Source: an uncultured Collinsella sp. (GTDB lineage Bacteria > Actinomycetota > Coriobacteriia > Coriobacteriales > Coriobacteriaceae). Taken from it: DNA of 24,560 bases. The DNA is taken from contig URZI01000019.1 in NCBI GenBank assembly GCA_900552385.1, positions 1-24,560 of the forward strand, in the 5' to 3' direction. A model generated the notes under the pieces. It was not told the origin of the DNA and ran no database searches. It saw nothing but the letters and a program-made list of their open reading frames with translations. Shown in pieces: positions 7,147 to 13,222 of the stretch. Position 1 is the stretch's first letter; every line of letters starts with the position of its first letter. A program made the translations under genes and the position numbers.

Positions 7147-8229
7147 CTATCGCACGAAGTACCAGGGGCTTTCCTGCACGGTGAGCTCCAGCGCAATGCC
7201 CGTGCGCTCCTTAAACAGATCCATGTCCTGAGATTTTTCGGTCCACCACGCGTTGGGCTTAAAGGTCATGCTCTCAACAACATGACCGACAAACACACTG
7301 TTGCGCAGCTTGGAGAAGTCGGTGTTCATAATCAGGATGGACGCGAGCACCAGCACGATGCCCAGGACTTTGATCACGCCGGCGGGCTCGGCATAGACAC
7401 CAATGCCCACCAGTACGGTGACGACCGTCTCGAAAGACATTACGACGGGAACTTTCGATGTCTCGAGCCCCATGGACAGACCCTGCATATATAAGATGTA
7501 AGCCACGGCTGTGGGGATGAGTCCAAAGCCAAGGAACAGCAGCAGCAGCTGTGGCGACATTGCCGCGGCGACATCCGGCCACGGAGCCGCGATAGCCGCC
7601 ATAACCGCACCGCCAAAAACAAAGCCCCAAAACGTGACAGCCAGCGGGTGGACCGTCTTGGTTGCTATCCGGCTAAACACCGCGAGCGATGCACCACAAA
7701 GGCCTGCAATCACGCCCGACGTGACGCCCCAAACCGAAAAATGAAAACCGGAAAGGTCGCCATTGGTCACCGCAAGCACGCAGCCAACGATGTTAAAGAC
7801 AATGGCAACGAGCTTGTTGGGGGTCACGTCCTCGCGATAAAGCACGCGGCCGAGCATGACGCCAAACACCGGCGAGGTGTAGAGCAGCACCGAGGCCGTA
7901 GACATACCCACCTCGCCCATGCACTCGTAATAGCAGGTGTTGGCGGCGGCCAAACCGACGATACCGACAAGCGCGCAGGGGACGAGCTCTTTGGGGCTTG
8001 CCTTGAATAGCGCCAGGGGACCCTGAGCCACGGTAGACCCCTCACCCGGACGGCAGCCCATAAACATCAGTACCGGCGCCAAGATAAGCGCTCCGACCAA
8101 CAAGCGAAAGGCCGCCATGCTCTGAGACGAAACGCCCATGGCCGCAATGCCGTTTACAAAGATTCCGATGCTGCCCCACATAAGCGCGGCGATCAGCACC
8201 AGCACATAGCCCAGATTGCTTTTCTTCAA
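7147..8229 (-). CDS. EamA/DMT-superfamily transporter
   Basis: About 360 residues with ten predicted membrane helices in two EamA repeats (roughly 5-140 and 165-310). The first repeat starts GYVLVLIAALMWGSIGIFVNG and the second starts SVWGVTSGVIAGLCGASLAVFS. Such proteins usually export amino acids or other metabolites. The start is chosen as the TTG at 8229, with GGAGG five bases upstream. An ATG 36 nt earlier has no ribosome site and lies just downstream of a predicted -10. About 50 residues follow the last helix (FSKLRNSVFVGHVV...QESPWYFVR), longer than usual. The gene stands alone between the first deglycase and the PTS operon and shares the operator motif with them. Export of the amino acid freed by the deglycases is an inference. 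Confidence 0.85.
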   Translation of the reverse strand: MKKSNLGYVLVLIAALMWGSIGIFVNGIAAMGVSSQSMAAFRLLVGALILAPVLMFMGCRPGEGSTVAQGPLALFKASPKELVPCALVGIVGLAAANTCYYECMGEVGMSTASVLLYTSPVFGVMLGRVLYREDVTPNKLVAIVFNIVGCVLAVTNGDLSGFHFSVWGVTSGVIAGLCGASLAVFSRIATKTVHPLAVTFWGFVFGGAVMAAIAAPWPDVAAAMSPQLLLLFLGFGLIPTAVAYILYMQGLSMGLETSKVPVVMSFETVVTVLVGIGVYAEPAGVIKVLGIVLVLASILIMNTDFSKLRNSVFVGHVVESMTFKPNAWWTEKSQDMDLFKERTGIALELTVQESPWYFVR

Positions 8230-8270
8230 CGCAGCCTCCTCGGTATTGTTTCCAATATGTTTCATACTAC

Positions 8271-8297
8271 GTTATAGTCGTTATATACATTTTTCAA
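8271..8297 (-). promoter_or_regulatory. DMT transporter promoter with embedded GntR-type operator
   Basis: Reading the minus strand, TTGAAA (8297 to 8292), a 15-bp spacer and TATAAC (8276 to 8271) form a plausible promoter with a slightly short spacer. The operator candidate GTATATAAC (8288 to 8280) sits entirely in the spacer and is identical to the one at 852-860. A bound repressor there would block RNA polymerase. Confidence 0.5.
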
Positions 8298-8341
8298 GAC
8301 ACAAATCGCCGAACGGAAAAATCTGTTTCCCCACATACTCA

Positions 8342-8412
8342 TTGGGGACGTACTTAAATGACTAGTCGTTGGGGATGCTCCTGAATGACTAGTCATTTAA
8401 GTACGTCCCCAA
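8342..8412. repeat. 71-bp palindrome with internal tandem duplication
   Basis: The 26-base arms at 8342-8367 and 8387-8412 are perfect reverse complements (outer ends TTGGGGACG and CGTCCCCAA) with a 19-base centre. The left arm is also repeated in tandem 27 bases on, starting at 8369, where TTGGGGA and AATGACTAGTC are kept and the middle diverges. It lies in the 8230-8596 gap between the transporter and the first deglycase. That gap also holds 8413-8516, with no recognisable feature, and the second 74-bp hairpin repeat. No ORF overlaps it. Confidence 0.7.
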
Positions 8413-8516
8413 CGACTAAGGCGCCGCTGGTTGAGCATAAGTCAGCGAGCGGGTCGCATTTGAGGCAAGGTGGTGTGAAACGAAAGGGCGCTGACCTTCT
8501 GGTCGCGCCTTTGAAA

Positions 8517-8590
8517 TTGAACGGCAGATTGGCCAAATGCCGGGTGCGCAGCGTCGGCCGGTCCGCCGTTCGGTAGAACGGCGGAACCAA
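8517..8590. repeat. 74-bp dispersed hairpin repeat, copy 2
   Basis: The same length and order as 17-90: TTGAA.GGCAGATTG at one end and GCAGCGTCGGCCGGTCCGCC through GAACGGCGGAACCAA at the other. The 9-bp stem is at 8563-8571 and 8576-8584. It ends 6 nt past the stop codon of the SIS gene at 8597-9589, the same placement as copy 1. Confidence 0.75.
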
Positions 8591-8596
8591 TATCCC

Positions 8597-9589
8597 CTAG
8601 TAGTCCAGCTTCCACATGTAGCGGCGCGTCATGTAGTCCTTGTGGGTGACGGCAGAGAGCGCGCGCATGTACACATTGTTGAGGATCGGGGCAAAGATCA
8701 GGTGGTTGAAGTACTCGCTCACGCTGTCCTTGATGTCGTTGAGGCCAAGCTCCTTGGCGTCGAGCTGATAGACGCGCTCGCCACCGTACTGGTTGACGAA
8801 GCGGATGCCGCGCTCGTCGTTGCAGCGGCTGCGGCCGACGCTGATGAGCTGGAACAGCGAGGTGCGCTTGTCCAGGATCTCGAAGGGGCCGTGGAAGAAG
8901 TCGCAGGTGTTGATGGTGCAGGAGTCGATCTGCAGCATCTCCTGCACGTTGCAGATGCTAAAGACGTAGGCGGCACCAAAGAGCGGACCCTGAGCCATGA
9001 CGTTGATGCAGGGCTTGTCGGCGTTCTGCTCGGCCCACTTGGCAGCAAGCGGACGGGTGTACTCGACGGCCTTGCGATAGATGGGGTCGACCAAGTCGAA
9101 CGCGGCCATAGCGGTCTCGTACTCGGCATAGCCCTCGGTCTGCTGCGTAAGCTCCATGGCGATCATGGTCACGACGGCAGAGTTGGTGCGGCCCATGCAG
9201 GACTCGTCGACGGCCAGGCTGTCGTACTGGATCTTGTAATCGCAGACCTCGGTGAGGCCGGACTCGTCAACATAGATGGCGATGGTGCTGGCGCCGTGGT
9301 CCTTGGCGACCTGGGCGGCGACGATGGTCTCCTTGGTGCCGCGCATGGACACGACGACGGCCAGGGTGTTCTCGTTGACGTAGGCCGGGGTGGCGTGCAC
9401 GAACTCGTTGCTGGTGTAGCTGGAGCTCACGACCTGCGTGGCCTCGTGCTCCATAAAGTACTGGGCAGGATAGTTACCGCCGTTGGATCCGCCGGCGCCA
9501 ATCCACACGACGCGCTTGATGCCGCCCTTGTCAGCCTTGTCAGCCAAAACCTGGGAGACGACATCCTTAACCTGTTCCTGAGTAGTCAT
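8597..9589 (-). CDS. SIS-domain sugar-phosphate deglycase, second paralogue
   Basis: A 330-residue two-domain SIS protein homologous to the one at 3180-4163 but clearly diverged. Shared landmarks are the phosphosugar loop WIGAGGSNGGNYPAQYF (about 29-45), TSNEF..ATPAYVNENT, the pair Glu217 (VQEMLQ) and His233 (DFFHGPFEI) 16 residues apart, and the C-terminus RRYMWKLDY. This pattern fits 6-phospho-Amadori deglycases. Salmonella gfr likewise carries two SIS deglycases, one for glucoselysine 6-phosphate and one for fructoselysine 6-phosphate, so the two here may divide substrates in the same way. The start ATG at 9589 has AAAGG about 10 nt upstream. It is transcribed divergently from the GntR gene at 9796 and has a GntR-type operator about 50 bp upstream. 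It is probably monocistronic. Confidence 0.83.
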   Translation of the reverse strand: MTTQEQVKDVVSQVLADKADKGGIKRVVWIGAGGSNGGNYPAQYFMEHEATQVVSSSYTSNEFVHATPAYVNENTLAVVVSMRGTKETIVAAQVAKDHGASTIAIYVDESGLTEVCDYKIQYDSLAVDESCMGRTNSAVVTMIAMELTQQTEGYAEYETAMAAFDLVDPIYRKAVEYTRPLAAKWAEQNADKPCINVMAQGPLFGAAYVFSICNVQEMLQIDSCTINTCDFFHGPFEILDKRTSLFQLISVGRSRCNDERGIRFVNQYGGERVYQLDAKELGLNDIKDSVSEYFNHLIFAPILNNVYMRALSAVTHKDYMTRRYMWKLDY

Positions 9590-9628
9590 CGTGCATCAGC
9601 CTTTCTTCTCGTTTGATGCTCATCACAG

Positions 9629-9649
9629 GCATACAAGTTACATACATGT
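9629..9649 (-). promoter_or_regulatory. Candidate GntR operator upstream of the second deglycase
   Basis: This 21-bp site, with GCATACA, GTTA and ATACA elements, matches 9768-9788 at 18 of 21 positions. Its core on the minus strand, GTATGTAAC (9645 to 9637), fits the GTATnTAAC motif. It lies 48-56 bp before the deglycase start, so it probably overlaps that promoter. Confidence 0.6.
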
Positions 9650-9738
9650 TTTGGTTATGTCGACTAGTTGTATGCTATATTTGTCTTAGAAATTTTGCTG
9701 ATGCGGTTTTCGATGACTAGCTACCAGCGGTTTTGTTA

Positions 9739-9766
9739 TTGTATTGGATACATGCTCAATTAGATT
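9739..9766 (+). promoter_or_regulatory. Possible promoter of the plus-strand GntR gene
   Basis: TTGTAT (9739-9744), a 16-bp spacer and TAGATT (9761-9766) form a plausible sigma-70-type promoter. Transcription would start near 9773, inside the operator repeat at 9768-9788, leaving a leader of about 20 nt. Confidence 0.4.
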
Positions 9767-9767
9767 C

Positions 9768-9788
9768 GCATACAGGTTAGATACAGGT
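9768..9788 (+). promoter_or_regulatory. Candidate GntR operator at the GntR start
   Basis: This near copy of the 21-bp site at 9629-9649 has the core GTTAGATAC (9776-9784), the reverse complement of GTATCTAAC. It ends 7 nt before the ATG of the regulator, over the likely transcription start and the weak ribosome site. This is a classic arrangement for autorepression. Confidence 0.6.
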
Positions 9789-9795
9789 TGATCGC

Positions 9796-10518
9796 ATGAA
9801 CGCTTCGTCTAAAAAGAAACTGGCCCAATACGAGCGCTTGGCGGGCATGGTGCGCGACCGCATTGCCTCCGGCACCTACGCACGCGGAGACAAGCTGCCG
9901 TCCGAGATGGAACTCATGGACGAATCGGGGCTGTCGCGCAGCACCGTGCGCCATGCCCTTAAGGTGCTCGTCGATGAGGGTCTGGTGCGCACCGAGCGCG
10001 GGCGTGGCGCCTTTGTGGCCGACACGCCGGCGCTCCACGAGAACAACCTGGTGTTTTCGAGCTATACGGCACAGGTCCAGGGTCAGGGCATGAAGCCCAC
10101 CACGCGCACGGTGGACTCGGGCTTTGCCAAGGCCGCGGGCAATGTGGCCAGGTTTTTTGATGTCGCCGTGGGCAGCAAGCTCGTCAAACTTGTCCGCCTG
10201 CGTTATCTGGACGATGCGCCGCTGTGCCTGGAGACCACCTATCTACCACCGAGCTTTGAGGCGCTCATCGATCGCGATATCAACGGTTCGCTCTACGCCA
10301 CGCTGCGTCAAGAATTCCATCGCGCGCCGGCACAGGGGCACAAGACCTTTGAGGTGTGCTATGCCTCGCAAAACGAGGCGTTTTTGCTCAACGTTGAGCG
10401 CGGGCAGGCGCTGATCCTGATCACCGACTACGTCTACGACACCGACGGCCGCCCGCTCCATGTCTCCAAGCGCATCCAGCGCACCGACCGCGCCAAATAC
10501 ACCGAGCCCATCGGCTAA
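9796..10518 (+). CDS. GntR-family (HutC/UTRA) transcriptional regulator, divergent
   Basis: A 240-residue regulator. The winged helix-turn-helix spans about 10-78 (LPSEMELMDESGLSRSTVRH, then GRGAFVAD). The UTRA effector domain spans about 90-235 (PTTRTVDSGFAKAAG...LYATLRQEFHRAP...VERGQALILITDYVYDTDGRPLHVSKRI). It is transcribed away from the deglycase at 8597-9589, with 206 bp between the two start codons. That interval holds two near-identical 21-bp sites, one by each gene, so this is the most likely direct regulator of the deglycase and of itself. It is the only convincing plus-strand gene here. A phosphorylated glycated amino acid is the likely ligand by context only. It converges on the GNAT gene and ends beside a REP-like palindrome. 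Confidence 0.92.
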   Translation: MNASSKKKLAQYERLAGMVRDRIASGTYARGDKLPSEMELMDESGLSRSTVRHALKVLVDEGLVRTERGRGAFVADTPALHENNLVFSSYTAQVQGQGMKPTTRTVDSGFAKAAGNVARFFDVAVGSKLVKLVRLRYLDDAPLCLETTYLPPSFEALIDRDINGSLYATLRQEFHRAPAQGHKTFEVCYASQNEAFLLNVERGQALILITDYVYDTDGRPLHVSKRIQRTDRAKYTEPIG

Positions 10519-10551
10519 CCTGCCAAAATAGACCTGTCCCTAAATGGTAGG
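10516..10551. repeat. REP-like imperfect palindrome, copy 3 (between convergent genes)
   Basis: AACCTGCCAAAATAGACC followed by TGTCCCTAAATGGTAGG is the plus-strand orientation of the element at 3040-3074. It separates the convergent GntR and GNAT genes. The GNAT stop codon (10540-10542, minus strand) and its last codons lie inside the element, so the repeat provides the end of that reading frame. It may serve as a bidirectional transcription barrier. Confidence 0.75.
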
Positions 10552-11130
10552 TTTGGGGAGGTCGGGGAACCAGATTGGCTTGGGTTTGTTGGGTGTGCGC
10601 TCGGCTAGGACCAACTCCATCCAGCACATGTCGTACCAGCGGCCGAACTTTTGGGCACAGCGGTCGAAGGCGCCCACCAGGCGATACCCCATATGGGCAT
10701 GGAAATCCTGACTGTTGTGCGTCAGATACTCGTCGTCCTTGTCGTGCGGCACGGCGATGAGCGCGCACATGTTGGTGATGCCCATCGCGATCAGACACTG
10801 CTTGAGCGCATCGTGCAGTTTGCGGCCCAACCCGCCGTGGCGCACGTCGCGCGCCAGGTAGATCGACGTCTCGACCGACCAGTCGTATGCCTCGCGGCTG
10901 TTAAGCGGACTCACATAGGCATAGCCTACCGGATGCCCGTCCAGCTCCATCACCAGATACGGATAGCGCTTGAGCGTACGCTCGATGCGCCCGGCGAACT
11001 CCTCAACGCTCGGCACCTCGTATTCGCAGGTAATCGCCGTCTGGCGCACATACGGCTCATAGATGGCAAGCAACGCCGGCGCGTCTTCGGGCGTCGCCAG
11101 ACGAATCGTCGGCTCGGACATCTCGGGCAT
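10540..11130 (-). CDS. GNAT-family N-acetyltransferase (PAT/Bar-like)
   Basis: A 196-residue cytosolic acetyl-CoA-dependent acyltransferase. The order of elements matches phosphinothricin-acetyltransferase-like GNATs: IRLATPEDAPALLAIYEPYV at the N-terminus, then VGYAYVSPLNSREAYDWSVETSIYL, then the acetyl-CoA loop RHGGLGRKL (97-105), and DFHAHMGYRLVGAF near the C-terminus. The substrate could be an amino acid, a methionine derivative or an antibiotic-like compound; sequence alone does not say. The start is the ATG at 11130 with GGAGG six bases upstream. A terminator for the upstream gene ends about 16 nt before this start, leaving little room for a separate promoter. The last few residues (PKPTI) are encoded by the REP-like repeat. 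Confidence 0.87.
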   Translation of the reverse strand: MPEMSEPTIRLATPEDAPALLAIYEPYVRQTAITCEYEVPSVEEFAGRIERTLKRYPYLVMELDGHPVGYAYVSPLNSREAYDWSVETSIYLARDVRHGGLGRKLHDALKQCLIAMGITNMCALIAVPHDKDDEYLTHNSQDFHAHMGYRLVGAFDRCAQKFGRWYDMCWMELVLAERTPNKPKPIWFPDLPKPTI

Positions 11131-11146
11131 ACAGCCCCTCCCCCTC

Positions 11147-11189
11147 AAAAGCAAAGGCCGCCCTGCGCCAAACCCAGCGCAAGGCGGCC
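11147..11189 (-). terminator. Rho-independent terminator of the threonine aldolase gene
   Basis: On the minus strand GGCCGCCTTGCGC pairs with GCGCAGGGCGGCC (13 bp, one G-T pair), followed by TTTGCTTTTG. It starts 18 nt after the stop codon of the gene at 11208-12233 and ends immediately before the ribosome site of the GNAT gene. Confidence 0.85.
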
Positions 11190-11207
11190 CCTCGTCATTA
11201 CATCAGA

Positions 11208-12233
11208 CTACAGGACAGCCGCCAGCGCGTCGATGTCCTCCTGCGTCGTAGCCCAGCTGGTACAAAAACGCACCACCGTGTGGGTCTCGTCGTACTTTTC
11301 CCAGTACTCGATCGAGGCATGCTCGCGAATGCGGGCCATATCTTCGTTGGGCAGAATCACAAACTGTTGGTTAGTCGGCGTCTCCAAGAAGAACCGGTAG
11401 CCGTGCTCGTGCAGCACGCGACGAAGCGCCTGCGCGGTTTCGATCGCCTGTCGACCAATCTCAAAATACAGGCCATCGGTAAAGAGCGCCTCAAACTGCA
11501 CGCCCGTCAGGCGGCCTTTGGCAAGCAGCGCGCCATGTTGCTTAATGCGAGGAATGGGATGCGCCGGGGCGTGCATGCCGCAGAACACCACAGCTTCGCC
11601 GCAGAGCGCGCCGCACTTGGTGCCGCCGATGTAGAACACGTCACACAGCTGCGCCAGCTCGGGCAGGGTAATGTCGCACTCATCGGCCGCCAGCGCATAG
11701 GCCAGGCGAGCACCGTCCACAAACAGCGGAATCTCATGCTTCTGGCACACCGCGTGAATCGCCGCGAGCTCGACCTTGGAGTACAGCGTGCCGTACTCGG
11801 TCGACAGGCTCACGTACACGGCGCCCGGGAACACCGTGTGCTCGTAGCTCTCGTTTTCGTAGAACACCTGGATATAGTTTTCGAGATCTTCGGCGTGCAT
11901 CTTGCCCTCGTAGCCGGGGATGGTGAGCACCTTGTGGCCGCCAAACTCGATGGCGCCCGCCTCGTGACAGGCGACGTGACCAGTCTCGGCAGCAACGACA
12001 CCCTCGTAGGGCGCAAGCAGCATGTCGATCACCGTCGCGTTGGCCTGCGTGCCGCCCACCAGAAAAAACACGTCAGCATCGGGGGCCTGACAAGCCTCGC
12101 GGATAAGCTGCTTGGCACGCTCGGTGTGCGCATCGGTACCGTAGCCGGGCTGCGGCTCCATGTTGGTATCGACGAGTGCCTGCAGCACTGCCGGATGTGC
12201 GCCGTGGGAATAATCGTTGTTAAACGCGAGCAT
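11208..12233 (-). CDS. Low-specificity threonine aldolase-type PLP enzyme (beta-eliminating lyase family)
   Basis: A 341-residue cytosolic fold-type I PLP enzyme, likely splitting L-threonine or allo-threonine to glycine and acetaldehyde. Signatures: FNNDYSHGAHPAVLQAL at the N-terminus, the PLP phosphate loop LVGGTQANATV (58-68), the His that stacks on the cofactor in ETGHVACHEAG (about 86-90), the PLP-binding Asp in FVDGARL (173), and the Schiff-base Lys206 in YIGGTKCGAL. The family is usually near 340 residues. The start ATG at 12233 is preceded by GAGAGG. It has its own terminator (11147-11189). A related beta-eliminating lyase with another beta-hydroxy amino acid substrate is the main alternative. 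Confidence 0.9.
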   Translation of the reverse strand: MLAFNNDYSHGAHPAVLQALVDTNMEPQPGYGTDAHTERAKQLIREACQAPDADVFFLVGGTQANATVIDMLLAPYEGVVAAETGHVACHEAGAIEFGGHKVLTIPGYEGKMHAEDLENYIQVFYENESYEHTVFPGAVYVSLSTEYGTLYSKVELAAIHAVCQKHEIPLFVDGARLAYALAADECDITLPELAQLCDVFYIGGTKCGALCGEAVVFCGMHAPAHPIPRIKQHGALLAKGRLTGVQFEALFTDGLYFEIGRQAIETAQALRRVLHEHGYRFFLETPTNQQFVILPNEDMARIREHASIEYWEKYDETHTVVRFCTSWATTQEDIDALAAVL

Positions 12234-12278
12234 GGCAATCCTCTCTTACCGGGTATCGGTCAGATGATTCAAACGGAG

Positions 12279-13142
12279 CTATTGTACGCCGCTGGGATAG
12301 GCAATGCGCGCGGCAAGGCACTCAAGTGCCAGTACCAGAGCAAAACCGCAGCTCACGTCACTCAAAAAGTGCGCTCCGATCACGATGCGGCCAAACGCGA
12401 CGAGCGCCGCGACCACAGCCGCCGCCCAAAAGATCACACGGCGACGCGAAGGCTTTTCCGTAAAGGCTGCCGCGGGAAGCCCGGCGAGCATAAGGCCGAT
12501 CGCCGCATGCGCCGTGTGTCCGCTCGCAAACGACTTGAAGCCGTCCTTGATCACGCCGGCGGCGATAAAGGCCCACTTGTCGGGGTTGCCAATCACCCAC
12601 CACGGCTGAAAATCGAGCCCCTGCGTCACCTCGATCACGCGCATGCGCGGGCGCGACCACAGCGGCTTGACGACCACGTTGAGGATAATGGCCTGAGCGA
12701 CCCACACGGCAAGTACCATCAACGCCCAGCGCGTAAGCTCGTCGGGCTCGGTCGTGCGCGTGAGGCGATAGACGATAAGGTTGGCAGCGATGACCAGCAC
12801 AAACGTCAGCACCAGCTGAACCGCGATGAGTTTGCCGCCAACCCGCAGGGACGAAACGATCTCGTAGCCGGCCAGGCCAACGTTGACAAGGATGCCGAGC
12901 ACGGCGAGCCATTTGCTCCCCCTGGAGTCGAGACACACCGCACGCACGAGCATGACGCCCGCGACGCTCGCCGTCAGCTCGAACGGCAACTCGCCGGCGG
13001 CCTCGATAAAGCGGCCGTACATGCTGCCGATGTTGAACAGCGCGCTCGAGATCTGATAATCGAAGAAACTGCCTACGCCCAGACAAAGGCACAGGACAAC
13101 CGCGATCATGGCGACATCTTTCTTATAGATGTATCCGAACAT
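12279..13142 (-). CDS. PAP2-superfamily membrane phosphatase
   Basis: A 287-residue polytopic membrane protein with about six hydrophobic helices. The three PAP2 phosphatase motifs are present: K159-PLWSRPR in C1 (spacing a little shorter than the textbook form), FASGHTAHA around Ser207-Gly208-His209 in C2, and GRIVIGAHFLSD with Arg252, His258 and Asp262 in C3. Relatives dephosphorylate lipid phosphates such as undecaprenyl pyrophosphate or phosphatidylglycerol phosphate on the outer face of the membrane. The start is the ATG at 13142, preceded by GAAAGGAAAGC. It lies 45 bp upstream of the threonine aldolase gene with no terminator between, so the two may be cotranscribed. Confidence 0.88.
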   Translation of the reverse strand: MFGYIYKKDVAMIAVVLCLCLGVGSFFDYQISSALFNIGSMYGRFIEAAGELPFELTASVAGVMLVRAVCLDSRGSKWLAVLGILVNVGLAGYEIVSSLRVGGKLIAVQLVLTFVLVIAANLIVYRLTRTTEPDELTRWALMVLAVWVAQAIILNVVVKPLWSRPRMRVIEVTQGLDFQPWWVIGNPDKWAFIAAGVIKDGFKSFASGHTAHAAIGLMLAGLPAAAFTEKPSRRRVIFWAAAVVAALVAFGRIVIGAHFLSDVSCGFALVLALECLAARIAYPSGVQ

Positions 13143-13179
13143 GCTTTCCTTTCGATGTGGCTGGAATCAACCTGCAACG

Positions 13180-13208
13180 TGGCGGGGCAAAGTTGACTCC
13201 GCCCCGCT
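13180..13208 (-). terminator. GC-rich hairpin after mfd
   Basis: GCGGGGC (13182-13188) and GCCCCGC (13201-13207) form a 7-bp stem with a 12-base loop, about 15 nt after the Mfd stop codon. The minus strand beyond it has no T-run, so its efficiency as a terminator is doubtful. Confidence 0.4.
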
Positions 13209-13222
13209 ACGCCCCTTACTTG

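Noticed and set aside
8342..8412. Riboswitch or T-box leader before the transporter
   Set aside because: It lies upstream of the predicted promoter and is a near-perfect palindrome without the conserved features of any riboswitch I know.
11280..13196. Long plus-strand open frame over the threonine aldolase and PAP2 genes
   Set aside because: The translation is low-complexity and matches no family; both minus-strand genes have intact motifs and ribosome sites.
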